Assembly (NCBI GenBank): GCA_013396655.1
Contig: WBMV01002651.1
Span: forward strand, 248,001-312,000
Origin: Campylorhamphus procurvoides
Taxonomy: Eukaryota > Chordata > Aves > Passeriformes > Dendrocolaptidae
Reading direction: 5' to 3'
DNA: 64,000 bases
Shown here: piece by piece, positions 24,897 through 37,256 of the stretch
Layout: each line of letters begins with the position of its first letter
How positions within the stretch are numbered: the stretch's first letter is position 1
Position numbers and translations under genes: made by a program
Notes under the pieces: model-generated
Seen by the model: only the letters and a program-made list of their open reading frames with translations
What the model was told of the DNA's origin: nothing
Databases searched by the model: none

Positions 24897-25221
24897 GAAA
24901 GTCACAGTGGTCATGCAAGGTCCCCAGTGACTGGAAAAAGGGAAACATCACTCCTATTTTGAGAAAGGGAGGAAAGAAAGATCCAGGGAACTACAAACCG
25001 GTGAACCTCACCCCTGTGCTTGGGAAGATCCTCCTAGAAGATGTGCTAAGGCACACAAAAGACAAGGAGGTAATTCGAGGTAGTCAGCGTAGTTTTACTA
25101 ATGGCAAGTCCTGCCTGACCAGTCTGGTGGCCTTCTATGATGGAGTGACAGCAACAGTCCTTACTCAGAGGGTGGTGAGGCACTGGGACAGGTTGCCCAG
25201 AGAGATGGTGGGTGCAGTGTA
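24897..25221 (+). mobile_element. CR1 LINE fragment: reverse-transcriptase piece joined to 3' end
   Basis: The plus-strand frame reads [33 protein letters not shown] and [13 protein letters not shown], which is CR1 ORF2 reverse-transcriptase sequence. At about 25155 it jumps directly to the 3'-end module (cagagggtggtgaggcac, then tgggacaggttgcccag). The rest of ORF2 between them is missing, so this is an internally deleted copy. It is dead: no complete catalytic domain remains. Confidence 0.88.
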
Positions 25222-26740
25222 CAGGGCAAGGCTGAATAAAGGGTGCACCCTTTCCCTCCTGTCTGTATCTCAGCATCTGTGGACTCTACAAAATTAGACA
25301 AATAGGTACCATAAAAATGTGAAATCTCCTAAAGGTAGTAGGAAAATTGTTTTATTTTTTTCTTCACAGGCTGGAGTGTCTCATTATGCACTTTTCACAA
25401 GATTCCATGGGTTTTCTATACTACAGCTCCCTCAAGTGGTAAAATAATTTTCCATTTGGAATTGCAGCTTGGTTTTTGTGAAACACTTTAGTTCTCTTCA
25501 AAAGGTTTTGAGCCTTCTCCCAACTGTTCCATCTCATTTATAACAGAAACATCAGAGTTAAAGGATCAGGAGTCTTGAGTAGAAAAGAACTTAGGCTTGC
25601 TGTACTTGGGTTCCCAGTGAACTTAGACTAGAAAATACACTGCAGTGTTACCACTGCATCAGTGATTTCTTGTTTCTCCCAATAAGAATGTGAAAAAACA
25701 TGTTTTCTACAGTTGTCTGATGTGATCATATAGTGCCTTGATTAGAAAAGCAGAAGACGTGCTTGATTCAGACTTAATATGAAATGCTACACAGAATTCC
25801 CGGTATTAATGAGGTCATCCTTTGAAGGGCATCAGCGGTAGTAAAATGAACGGTTTGATTACCTTATATGTTCCTTATAAGTTGAGGAGTCTCTGTTTAA
25901 TTTCTCATTTCATAAAACAGTGGTCCTTGTCAACCTTGGTGATAAATCTGATCCTTACTTGATTTATAGGGCAACAAATGCACAAACAACTTTTTTTCTT
26001 CAGCAGATCTTCTTTTAATTTGGAAATTGGGATGAAATTTATGCTCGAGTTAGCGTAATATCTGAGTAGTTGGTGTAATACTTCAGAAGTATTCATGGCT
26101 AGGCTTCACGAATGAAGATTTGCAAGGGCTCTACCCACGCTTGCTACAAGCATGCTGGTGGCTAAAAAACTTCAGAAGTATATATTGCTTTTCATCCTGA
26201 AGGACCTTAAAATCTTTTGCAAACTAGGTACACATGACAAAGCCAGGGCCATTCCAAGAATATTTGTCCTGCAGAAACGTCTCTGGTGTCATTGATTATT
26301 TGCCTTTATTCAGTGGTTTCTCTACTGGCTGTTTTCTTGTACTTTGGCCAGTTACCAGTAAATATCCCACCCCATTGATATATTTAATTATGGATTTAGT
26401 TCTGTTCTTGTCATATTTTTGATTACTTTTTCTGTTACTTTTACCTAGCTTTGCTTATTAAGTTTGAAAAGAGTCACTCAGTCCTATCTCTTTGCTGTAT
26501 GTTGTGCTTGTTGAGGAAGGCATTCCCTTACAAGTGATTGTTTTGACTTAAATGTGAGTAGTTTGTTAGATGATTTAATTTCCAAAACTATTTTGAAATA
26601 ATTGTTCAGAATTTGATTTCCATATTCTGTTTTCAGTTTGTTTATGTAACTGCTGCTGTAACATTTATGAACTTGAATGTAATGTTGCATAAACTTGAAA
26701 AAGTCAATGTACGACTAAGAAGATTTAAAATTTCTAATCA

Positions 26741-26870
26741 CAGAATATTCTGAGTAGGAAAGGGTCCACAAGGATCATCAAGTTCAGCTCTTAAGTGAGT
26801 GGCCCATACAGGGATCAAACCCCCAACCTTGGTGTTATTAGCACAGTATTCTAACCAAATGAGCTAATCT
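26741..26870 (-). mobile_element. tRNA-Ile-derived SINE with CR1-like tail
   Basis: Read on the minus strand, the head (about 26868 to 26806) matches a degenerate tRNA-Ile: an A-box-like ttagctcatttggtta, an anticodon arm reading gctaataac with AAT anticodon, and a B-box-like ggtttgatccctgtatgggcc. The tail (about 26805 to 26741) reads gatgatccttgtggaccctt then attctgtgatt, the usual CR1 3' terminus. This tRNA-Ile head plus CR1 tail layout is that of the songbird SINE TguSINE1 as I recall it. It is not a functional tRNA: the acceptor stem is broken and the B box is mutated. Confidence 0.85.
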
Positions 26871-27706
26871 TATAATTTAATCTATTGACTTAGTGTAAAA
26901 GTCCTAAAGTAGAACCTTGCCATGCTGGTGGGCGGCCTAGGGTCAGATAAACATGAGCAAGCACCACTACCAAGAAGCAGGTGATATCCATGGACTTCAT
27001 GCACCATTTCTTACATACAGATCCTCACCCTGCAATGTTAGAGAGGAAACTTCCTATGAAGCATAGTTGTCAGTGAAAGATCAAAATACCTCACCTTTGT
27101 CACAGGGTGGAAGTACATAGATAGGCAAATTATCAACAGAGTACTTTGTATGTGGTAATTTCTTTGTGTGTTCATAATCCTGTATGAAATTATCTTGCAT
27201 TTGGGTAAGTATATTTTATGGTGTGTGAGCATAATACAGTATTTACATAGATAGGTACAGGAACTGAAGAAAATTACATTTGGAGTGTGTTGGAAGAAAC
27301 AGAACTGATTCTAAGGCATAGGGTAATCATAGTGGTTGAACATATAACTGTCTCTCCAACTCTGCCCTGGGTTGCAGTAAGTCAGCAGATCATAATTTTC
27401 TGTCAGCTACTTAGCATTCTGGACACAGAAGACTGTCCTGCCTAGTGAGGGCTGCCCTACGTGAGAAAGCACCTCTTCACTCACAGTCTCTGTATGTTCC
27501 TGCAGCAGAACAGAGGAGCAGATGCACTTACATGTGCTTTTCAGTATGACGATGCATAAGGTTCAGCTGAAGTATTTGAACACTGCATTCTGTTTCCCTG
27601 ATTTTGAAACTTCCTGAGTAATAAATCAGTTTCTGTAATAGCCATTACTGGGGCTTTGCAGGACTTCAAAACGTTAGAAAAGAATGAGCTGTTTAAATAT
27701 AGGTTA

Positions 27707-27729
27707 AGTGAATGCTCAGAGCATTCACT
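27707..27729. repeat. Perfect 11-base inverted repeat with one-base spacer
   Basis: Arms agtgaatgctc and gagcattcact around a single A. This is a short palindrome in non-coding DNA; no function is evident. Confidence 0.7.
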
Positions 27730-29845
27730 GTGGAGGTTGGGTTGGTCTGTGGTTCAGGATTATAGAAACAAGCTCTCTGTCCTTTTCTTTTGTGGAGCTC
27801 TAAGGCCCTACCTAAAGCTTGAACTTATTTCTGTCATGCAGAAAACAAGTTAGCTGGCCTGGTGGTCATAGAAAGCAACAGAGCGTGCACATTACCCAGC
27901 TGTATGACTTGTCCCTCCTGGGGTGTTTTCATCATGGAAACAGTGATACTGCAAGAAACCTGCTTATGAGCTCCTTTACATATGGACGTAGGTAGCTAGC
28001 CTTGTCTCTATCAGGCAGACGACTTTTTATAGAGTAGAATCAGGATGTATGCAATTTCAGACAAAACACTGATTTTGTGCATATAAATTTAGAAGACTTA
28101 ACTCCAAAGGAAAGAGGAACACTTAACACTCACAACACACCATTCATTTCTGCATTCAGTATTTAATTCTCCTTTTCAGCAAGTAGAAGAATACTGTTAG
28201 TAGTACAAACATATTTTTTTTGTAAATTTGCAATAATAATGCACTGAGCATTTTTGGGTCAAAGGGCTTGATGAAAAGGAATCAAAAGGAAATCTTACTC
28301 AAGCCATGAAACTTTGCATTCTGAAACCCCCTTTTAGTTTTCTTTTACACATTGGAATGTATGGGAGCATGCTTTAATAATGTTATAGCTGTAAGAAAAT
28401 AGAAGGATATCTCTTTAAGAATTTTCAAAACTGGTAGATGTCATTGTTTTGAAACTGTTTTGCTGATGTCACTGTTTTTAAGCTTCCCTATCCTGATAAT
28501 CCAAATGTAATATGATGCCAGAGTTAGCAAGGGAAAGGACAGCAGTGGGGAGGGACATCAGTTAAAATTTCACTACTCTGAATTGTTTCTCCATTAACAG
28601 CTACAAAGAGAAACTTTTGGAAGACATCTTGCCTAGCAAGTAAAAAGTTAAGGGTCAGGTAGGAACCAGAATGGTGTTTTGGGCTTAAGATTCACTTACT
28701 TGTGTCAGTTCACTTCACTTAAACTGCAGAGTAGCCCCAAACTTTCATTTTGCAGCTCCCAATAAAATGTGTTCACCTACTTACTGTTCACTAATAGAAG
28801 AAATCCCTAATATCAAATTATGGTGACATAAAAAAGTTCTCAAAAGGCCGGAAAATATTGGCAGTTCCAAGAGGTACTTGAAATTAGGTCAATAGTTTTT
28901 GGTCAGATGCCAAGCCCTCATTAGGTAGTTAACTTTCTTCTTTTGAAGTGACAAAGGCTTGAAAAAAAGTGTGAAATTAAAAAAAAAACCACACAATTCA
29001 CTGGTATCTCATCTGTCTGCTGTAGAAGTTAACAATAACTAAATGTGACTGGAAGTTTTCTTAAACTTCCTAACTTTACTTGTTTTCTGGTTCATTCTTA
29101 ATGCATGTATCTGTTTTCTACACTTATCAATGACTCCACTATACAGGCTATAATATATATTGGCAAAACCAAAAAAAATTGTGGAAAACATAGCTATGCT
29201 ACACGTTGCTCCCTACTCCAAGTTAGTCTTCGAATGCTAAGTCTCATGTATTTGAATTTATCTAGAGGGTTTCTCATGAGAAATCAAGTGGAAACTTGCA
29301 GATTTCACTGAAAAAAACCCACAGATAGGCAAACATCTCAGCATTTATAATAAGATTTTGTGAAAAAAAATCTGTAGGTTAGTGTATAGTTAGAGGAATG
29401 AGTAATTTAAAAAACAAACAAACAAACACACGATCCCCAAAAAACAGCAGCCAAAAAAGCACCTTACAATGTGAAGGTTTTGGACCCATTTTAATTTTTC
29501 TATTATTCTGTGTCATTGTGACTTGTACTGAGTTTATTTGTAGTCACTTGCCTACCCCAGCAGAAGTCCCTCTGGGCTCTTCTGTCTGGCACGTTTTCCC
29601 AACATGAGTTAGACTACCATCCCTATTTGCATTTTTCCAGGACCTGGGCTCTTCTGTGTTTTGGATTTATTTCACTAACTCTTCTGTACACAATTTCGAG
29701 AAAATGGTGGCAAACCCAGTGATGCATACAAATAAAAGAGTGTAAAATAATATAAAATGAAAAAGAAAACCTTGTGTAAATATACAGAAGATGAATTAAT
29801 GTCATAAATGTAGTAAAAATTATGATAATTTTTTTTTGCTTTCAG

Positions 29846-29853
29846 GTTTTAAA
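29846..29853 (+). other. TCEANC: TCEANC splice acceptor and short 5' UTR piece
   Basis: A pyrimidine-rich run ends in AG at 29844-29845, eight bases before the ATG. At least one upstream non-coding exon is implied; I could not place it, but the island at 18.7-19.3 kb is the best site for it. Confidence 0.6.
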
Positions 29854-30933
29854 ATGTCTGATCAGAAGAATATTATCTATAGAACGCATTGTATTGAAAA
29901 ACTACTGTCTGAGAACAATTTGCAAGATATTGAGGATCATCTTAAAGAACTTGAAGATGTCGATATGACTACAGAATATCTTCAGGGGACAGAAGTTACC
30001 AAGGCTGTATACAGAGTACTCAAGAGCTGTCCTTCAGGAGGGCTGAAAAAGAGAGCAAAGCACTTATTATCAAGGTGGAAAGCACTTTACAAGAATAACT
30101 GCGTTCAGTCAATGCAAGTTAAAAAGGCAGTTTCTGTGTATGAGAAAGAGGAAACTGAGGATGGCAGTGTGGTTCCTACAGAGCAGTTGCTGTCCGAAGG
30201 ACCATGTCAGCAGGAGGCATTAGGTGGTACTAGTTCCAACATTTTGGTCCCATCACAAACTGGTAAAAATGCAGTGTGTAACAATGCAGAAGACAGTATA
30301 AATCAGCTTTCTTCTTTTGAAGAACACACAGTTAATGAAGATTCTAAGTCTGTTGTTAATGAAGCAAGTCTGCAGCAGGACCTGATGAGAGCTCTGAGGT
30401 GTAAATGTACAGATCTTCTCTATAAAGCTTTGCTTGGTTCTGCCAAAGATGAAGAAGAAACTGTTAAATGGCTAGAGTTATCTAAAGAAATTGAAAAACA
30501 TGTCTTTGCTCTTCATGCTAAAAATGACAAAAAATATAAAAATTGCATCAGAAGTAAAATCTCTAACTTGAAGAACCCTAAAAATTACCACTTGAAATGT
30601 AACCTTTTTACAGGGACTTTGAGCCCGAAGGCTTTTGCTGAGATGACAGTGATGGAAATGGCCAGTAATGAACTGAAACAGCTCAGGGCTTTGTACACAG
30701 AATCATCTGTTCAGGAACATCAGCTTCCACAAGTTATTAATGGCACACAGACAAACAAAATTAAGTGTAGGCGCTGTGAAAAATTTGATTGCACTGTCAC
30801 TATGATTGCCAGAGGAACTCTCTTTCTTCCAGGTTGGGTGCGAAACACAAATCCAGATGAACAAATGTTGACTTATGTTATTTGTAATGAATGTGGAGAA
30901 CAGTGGTATCACAGCAGATGGATTTGTTTGTAA
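29854..30933 (+). CDS. TCEANC: TCEANC, TFIIS-like N-terminal and central domain protein
   Basis: A 359-residue protein in one coding exon, a relative of elongation factor TFIIS, presumed nuclear and acting with RNA polymerase II; its own role is poorly known. The ATG at 29854 is chosen because a consensus acceptor (tttgctttcag) ends at 29845; the frame upstream of it has no other ATG. Residues about 10-83 resemble the TFIIS N-terminal helical bundle. Residues about 173-292 match the TFIIS central domain, including IRSKISNLKNPKN and EMTVMEMASNELKQL. A C-terminal zinc ribbon follows, with C305, C308, C344 and C347 (CRRC and CNEC). The acidic pair that TFIIS uses to stimulate transcript cleavage is present at D335-E336, although the preceding RSA of the usual RSADE motif is replaced by TNP. 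The region between about 90 and 170 is acidic, serine-rich and probably disordered. The length is close to the human protein. Confidence 0.95.
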   Translation: MSDQKNIIYRTHCIEKLLSENNLQDIEDHLKELEDVDMTTEYLQGTEVTKAVYRVLKSCPSGGLKKRAKHLLSRWKALYKNNCVQSMQVKKAVSVYEKEETEDGSVVPTEQLLSEGPCQQEALGGTSSNILVPSQTGKNAVCNNAEDSINQLSSFEEHTVNEDSKSVVNEASLQQDLMRALRCKCTDLLYKALLGSAKDEEETVKWLELSKEIEKHVFALHAKNDKKYKNCIRSKISNLKNPKNYHLKCNLFTGTLSPKAFAEMTVMEMASNELKQLRALYTESSVQEHQLPQVINGTQTNKIKCRRCEKFDCTVTMIARGTLFLPGWVRNTNPDEQMLTYVICNECGEQWYHSRWICL

Positions 30934-31099
30934 CACTATCCCTCTTTAATAAGTGATTTGGAAACATCGATATGAGAAAGTACCTCTGTTGAAACTTTAT
31001 AAAGTTTATAACTTCTGCATTGATATTATGTAGATGCTGCCACTAAAAACTGCAAAATCAGTTTAAAAAAATTGCTAATGTATTATTGAAGATGACTTG

Positions 31100-31146
31100 A
31101 ATAAATCTATGTGGTTTTATATAATGTAAATATGTAAAGAAATAAA
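31100..31146 (+). terminator. TCEANC: TCEANC poly(A) signals
   Basis: Two AATAAA hexamers at 31100-31105 and 31141-31146, 167 and 208 bases after the stop. The second is followed by ggttgtactgtttct, a GT-rich downstream element. They imply a short 3' UTR. Confidence 0.65.
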
Positions 31147-31159
31147 AGGGTAAAGGAAA

Positions 31160-34100
31160 ACATGGTTGTACTGTTTCTGAGAATGGAATATTCACTAATA
31201 AACCCATTAAAAATATTCCAAATGCTGCATTTTTTTTCTCAAGAGACTAAGTACTTGAACATTGTGTTATCTTCGGAAGTTCTTTCACAGAACGTAAGTT
31301 TCATTTACAGTAAACAAACAGTTTTCAAAACTGCAGTTCACATACTTGCATGCATTGCAGAATGTTCAGCATTGATTCACTCCATTATTAGTTTAGTTTG
31401 AGAGGTAATTTCTAACGGGGAAAACAAAGGAACAAAAAGTAGAATGTTAAAGGGGGACAAAGCATCTAGCAAATGAAAGCAAGAATGAAATTCTGCTTTA
31501 GCTTTTTATAGCTGCTGGAAGAGAAACAAAAATGAAAGTCTATCAGTATGCAGTTCAGATTTACAATGTAAGATGTATCCTACAACTGTATTGAATTTAT
31601 CCATATTTTAAAAAATAAAGGCATGAAATTAATGGACGTTAATTACTTTCTGAGTAGATATACTCTCTTGAATTGGGACATCTGCCCTGAATTGAGAAAA
31701 TTAATGTTTTATATAGTGCCTTCTGGTTAACCAGAAACAATGAACGGAAGGAAATCTAATAGCTAAAGTTTTCATAGGTATTTTTGTTCCAGAGTCAACA
31801 GGATTCTCACTGATTATATACTATAAGCATTTATTTATCAAAAAAAAATCTGCTTAGCATTCTTCTCACTTAAGTAATAACCCTGTATCTTTTACAAATG
31901 CATAACAGGCATTTTTTAGTTCAAGGCTAGAATCGTTAGCAGTGCAGAGAAGCCTGGTATTTGCTGGAGGAACTGAGGATGGTTTGTGCACCTACCTAGC
32001 TCTGATACAGCTGGGGCTGGTCAGCTCCTCTGGGCTGAGGCGCTGCCCTGGAGCTCTCCAGCCTCATGACCTGTCAGAGAAAAGAGTCAGGGGCAGGAAA
32101 TGAGAAAATATTTATTGTTGAATTAAAAGACAGGCCTTTATCTGTATATGGGGAAAATGGTATGTAACCTGATATTACAAAGAGACACTTAAACTATTCT
32201 ACTGAAAAGAAAAAAAAAGAAAAATCCGTTCTGTGAAGTATTAACAGCTAACTTTCAGTGGTCTGATTGACTGTGACATTACTTAGATTTTTATAATGTG
32301 AAAATGAGTGTTCTAGGGGAATTGCATTGCTATAAAATACATATTAAAGCTTTAGGCCAGACCCTCATTGTTCAACTGTGTAACCAGTCAGTTAATGTCT
32401 GCCTTTCCTTCCCAGCCCTTACCCATGTGCTGGAATTCTTGCTTACAAGTAGCCCTGCTTGATTTAAGTGGGAGTAAATTATTATTTCTAGCTTTCAATG
32501 AATCTGCAGGAAAGCAAAGACTTCTCTGTTACCGTTTCACAGTAAGCACAGTGTTGTATGCAGTCATTTTGAAGGTCATGGTCCTGTTGTGGAGAGTTGT
32601 ACGCCAGTGCTGTGCTGTGTCAGAACACTGTAGCAGAAGACTATTTTAGCTGTGAACAACAGACACTTATAAATAATTTCTGCCTACAGTTGGATTTGAA
32701 GCCATTCCAGTAATGTAGAGCTCTTCCAAGTTTTTTCTTGGCAAAGGGAAATGTTGCAATGCATGGATGGTGTTTTTTGCAGAATATATTCCAAGGGTAA
32801 AATTTATAGCTGTAGTACTGACTACATTTGTGACCTAGGATGTAACATCATTTTGTTTTGAACTGCTAAATGTGTAGTGCTAAGCTATATTGACAGATCC
32901 ACGTTTACTGAGCAGCTAAGAAAATTTAAAAAGCAGGTATTGCAAATTTTTTTCAGATTACTGAGCAAGCCTGCCTCACTGCAATCTGAGCAAGCCATGC
33001 CAGCTGCAGCAAGAGGGTTCTAGCCTTTTGGTTTCTAGCCTTTCAAATCTTGATCTTTCTTCTAAGATGTCTAAATAATAAAATCCAGTGAGCAGCAACT
33101 TCAGTTGCAGATTGTGGTATAGAAACTATAAGGTTAATAACTACAAATAGTCATCAAATGGATTATAACCATGCCCCTTTTAAAACTATCCCTTAACTTT
33201 ATTCTTCTTCAAACCAAGAACAGTCAGACCTCTTAGGGCAAGTCCTTGTACCCTTGCAGTGGTAAAATCAGCATTTTTAAGTAGTTTTCCATGGTAATAT
33301 GTTGTGAGCAGACATTTCTCCATTGCCTTCCTTCCCAATAACAATTGAAGAACCCAAGAGCTGGTTCTGTAGCAAGTGCAGTTAAAACTAGACATCAAAA
33401 GATGAGAATATAGTTGGTAAATTTAGTGAAATCCAGTAATCATGAAAAGAATTTCTGTTTCTGTTGAAAGAGATGAGGCCCTTAACCTTTACTCAGGAGT
33501 TACTAGTCTAAGCTGCAAGCTGCTGGTTCAACACACACATAGTTTTTAGTATTACCTAAAAGCCTGGAAAAAATACACCCCTGCTTGCCCAGACAGAAGT
33601 CTGGGATGAGAAGGAGATCTGGGAATACTGACAGAAAAGAGCAGAAGGCATTGGGAGACAGGGAGAGTGAACTGCACTGTCTTAAGTGTGCCGAGAACAT
33701 AAATCTCTAGGAAATGAGGCTTTGTTTTTTCAGGGCTGGTGAAAAAGCTCATCTAGGTTTGATTTCACTTTATGCTTAGTTCATGTTGATAAACATGCGG
33801 CCCACAACTTCACATTTAACAGCACAACTGTTGACAAAATACTAAACTACAGTGTTACCTTCTTCATCATCTTATGCTTTTGGTTATTTTTACCTAGCAT
33901 GGTTCTTTACCAATTTGGCCATTTTTTCATCTGTATTTGTATCTGATGCTTACTACTTGAAATATTTAGTAGAAAGCAAATGTCATGTGTGGCAGCATGT
34001 GCCACTATATATGAGAATAGTCTAAAGACATGAAGTACCAAGTTTGAGAGACAGTCATTCAAGTAAATCATTGCTCTAATTTAAACAGGTGTGGTCAATT

Positions 34101-36429
34101 TCACTAAGGAAAGTACTGCTCCAGGCCACAATTTGTCAACAGGTTGTATTGTCCCTACCTAGTTTGTGTAACTGTGCAGGCTTAAAATATTTGACTGGAT
34201 AAGGTTGTATGCTTTGTCTCAAAAAGTCTCTAAAAAGTCAACTTGCAACTACACAGCGTATGTGCCAGCAAGAGTATGTAGATAACTTGGAGTACAGGGA
34301 GTATAGGGTCCAGAAACAAGAATAAAAGAAAAGCTCTGAAAAGTGAGATTCTTTTATTTTATTGAAGTCATCTCTCGTCAGTTTGTTCCAGGTGGTAAAA
34401 TGATCTAACTTTTTCAAGCATAGACAGTTAATTTTGTTACGATGTTTAGCATGTCCATGGTGCTACTCCAAATAGGAGTGTGACACTAGGGGTCATCCAC
34501 ACAACCATAGGACAAATATATGCTGAAAAAGGCTGAAGTCTGTATTTGTTTTCACTGGGTTCTCCAGAGGTGCTGTAAATTCAACTGCTTCTTGAATCTT
34601 GTGATTTAACAGTAGCAATAAAGTCTTAAACAAAAATTGCACTCAAAGATCAAGCAACCTGTAGCTCTAGAACTTGTGATACGTATCTTAAGATTAGAGC
34701 TAAATTAACAATGAATTTCACACAATTTTCAATGTAAAACCAAAGGTACTATTCTGAGAAGTGCTCTGTTAATTGGAATCAATGTCACTCCCTTAACACC
34801 AGTGATTCTTAGAGATCCACTGCCAGATCCATTTCATTCTGCTCTGTTGAGCGCCTTTTCCAACCCCCTCATAACCCTCTTAACTGTGCAATTTTTAGGG
34901 AGGTACTCCACTGCCATTTGTTGGTTATAACTCTTTCTTGCTTTCAAAATGAAAAGGAAATTTGTGCTGTTTATTTTTTATTTAAAATGCATGCCTTACC
35001 AATATGCTGTGCTATGTATATTTGCTACTAAAGCCAAGAACTGCAACCCTTTAAACAAAAAAAAAATCTCTTTTTTTCTGACAAAAAGGAAAGTTACCTG
35101 GTAGCAGGCTATGGTTAAGGAGCAAATATGTTGAATTACAGTCCTTCAGAGACTCTTCAGGGTGTAATGGGCAATTCAGTGCCTGGAAGATAACATGAGA
35201 AACAAGAGCACTTTGATAATTTCTTGGATTGCTTGGAGGCTGGTTTGCTGCATTCTGATATGAACAGAGCCATAAAGGCAGATGACTTCATATCCCCTTA
35301 TTTTGTACTGCTGTAATTCAGCCAAGAGGTGACAAAGTCATGTTTCATTGAGGCCGTTATCACTTGCCAGGATGGGATAAAGACTCCTTGCCAACTACAA
35401 GGCAAAAAGCATTATTCATAAGCTTTATTATATGAGAGCTTTGCTGATACAGAACTTACCCATATTTGCAAAAAACGTTGCCCTTTATTTGCCATTGGGA
35501 TGTTTTTTTGTGCTGTTTGTTGTGATGTGACATAACAACACCACTTCATGAATACACCTCTGTGAATTAAATCCTCAAGGTACAAAGTCAGCTTTCAGAC
35601 AAAGGTGCATGAGGGAGCAGCAAGGATGGGTTGCTGAGCAGGGCAAGGCAAGCCAGGAGTGGAGAGTGGGTGACAAGGCATTCAGGGACCTTGACTTTAG
35701 TAAAAAGGGTCACTGTCCCACAGCACCCAAACAAGAACAGGGAAGGTCTGGTGGTGACAATAATCTGCCAAAACTCTGGTGAGAACCAGGCTGGTCTAGG
35801 GAGGAGGTTGTGCTGTTGCATCGTGGTGGGGGCACAAGGTGGGGTGCAGGAATGGGGCCACCAGGCTTGTTCAATGTCTGAACCAAAATGTGGCTCTTGC
35901 TGGCAGTGGGCCCCTGAAGCAGCTCCCCCCCAACCCTGCCCCAGCCCTCCTCACCTCCACTAGGATGGTCAGGAAGCAGCCTTGGGCAGAGGCAGACCCC
36001 ACAGCACTGGGACCCTACACCATCTGCAGAATTTAAAATGGGAGTGATTTTGCTGCAAATGTTTCAAACCACATCCTAGCTGGGCATTTTATTCCATCCA
36101 ACCTCGGAACCAGCAGGTATACATGATGTGTCCAACCCTATCAGTGGCATTATTTGTTCTACAGCAAATACTGGTTTTGTTACATACATGAATAATAGCA
36201 ACAGGATGGACACAAGAGAAAAGAATCCTCAGTTCCTGATCCTCAAACCCTTATGCTTGTGTTTTAACCAATAGTGTAACCCTGTGATGCTCCATTATGC
36301 CTATAAAATCAAATGCATAATAGCCATGGTTACACCATGGTTCTTTTCTACTTTGTTTTATGTTCCCATTGAAAAAAAAAAAACATCTTATCTGAGAAGT
36401 TCAAGACTTTTATTTCTCACTAGAACTTG
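31160..36429. other. Intergenic, TCEANC to RAB9A, no gene recognised
   Basis: AT-rich sequence with no exon, RNA gene or clear repeat. A moderately GC-richer patch at about 35590-36020 gives open frames on both strands but shows no homology I know. Confidence 0.55.
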
Positions 36430-37256
36430 AAAAAATTGAGGTACCTGGACAAGCTGAAGAAGTGGGTCCATGTGAACTTCCTGAGGATCAGTATGGCCAA
36501 GTGCAAGGTGCTGAACCTGCATCAGGGCTGCCCCTGGGATCAATACAGGCTGGCAGGAGAATGTATGGAGAGCAACCCTGACAAGAAGGGCTTGGGGTTG
36601 CTGGTGGATGAGGCTGGACATGATCTGGCCATGTGTCCTTGCAATCCGGAAGGAATCAAAAGCAGCATGACCAGCAGGCTGAGGGAGGTGATTCTGCCCC
36701 TCTATGCCACTCTTGTGAGACCACCCACAGTGCTGCTTCCAGCCCTGGGATCTCCAGCACAGGATGGATGTGAACCTGTTGGAGTGAGTCCAGAAGAGAG
36801 CCACCAACATGATTAGGGGGCTGGAGCACCTCTCTTATGAAGACAGTCTGAGACAGCTCAGATGGTTCAGCCTGGAGAAGAGGAGGCTCCATGGAGACCC
36901 CACTGCAGCCTTCCAAGACCTAAAGGGGGCTTGTAAGAAAGATAGGAACAGAGTTTTTTAGCAGGGCCTGTTGCAGCAGGACAAGAGGTAATAGTTTTAA
37001 ACTAAAGGAGTGTAGATCCAGACTGGACAGACTGACTATATTGAGACTAGGACTATGTTTTATACAATGGGGGTGGTGAAACACCAGAACGGGTTGCCCA
37101 GAGGGATGGTAGATGCCCTACTCCTGAAAACAAGTATGTGGCTTAGATGGGGCTGTCAGCAACCTCACCTAGTTGAAGATGTCCCTGCTCATTACAGAGG
37201 GATTGGATCAGATGACGTTTAAAGGTCCCTTCCAACCCAAACTATTCTGTGATTCT
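36430..37256 (+). mobile_element. CR1 LINE, about 0.8 kb of 3' half
   Basis: The longest CR1 in the window. It reads from gaggtacctggacaagctga, through gccaagtgcaaggtgctgaa and agaagagagccaccaacatg, to aaaggtcccttccaaccc and attctgtgattct. It covers the end of ORF2 plus the 3' UTR. Stops and frameshifts make it inactive. The 129-codon plus frame at 36427-36816 is part of it. Confidence 0.93.

Larger units (their letters stand above)
20424..29845 (+). other. Presumed TCEANC 5' intron / intergenic, repeat-bearing
   Basis: Between the 18.7 kb island and the TCEANC coding exon. It contains CR1 copies at 21150-21524 and 24897-25221, the tRNA-Ile SINE at 26741-26870 and a hairpin at 27707-27729. 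No plus-strand coding exon was recognised. An intron is inferred because the TCEANC coding exon opens with an acceptor. Confidence 0.5.

Noticed and set aside
26806..26868. A minus-strand tRNA-Ile gene
   Set aside because: The acceptor stem is broken, the B box is mutated, and the sequence runs straight into a CR1-like tail, so it is a SINE head.
29836..29853. TCEANC starting six residues earlier
   Set aside because: The codon at 29836 is TTG, and the acceptor AG at 29844-29845 falls inside that extension, so it is intronic.
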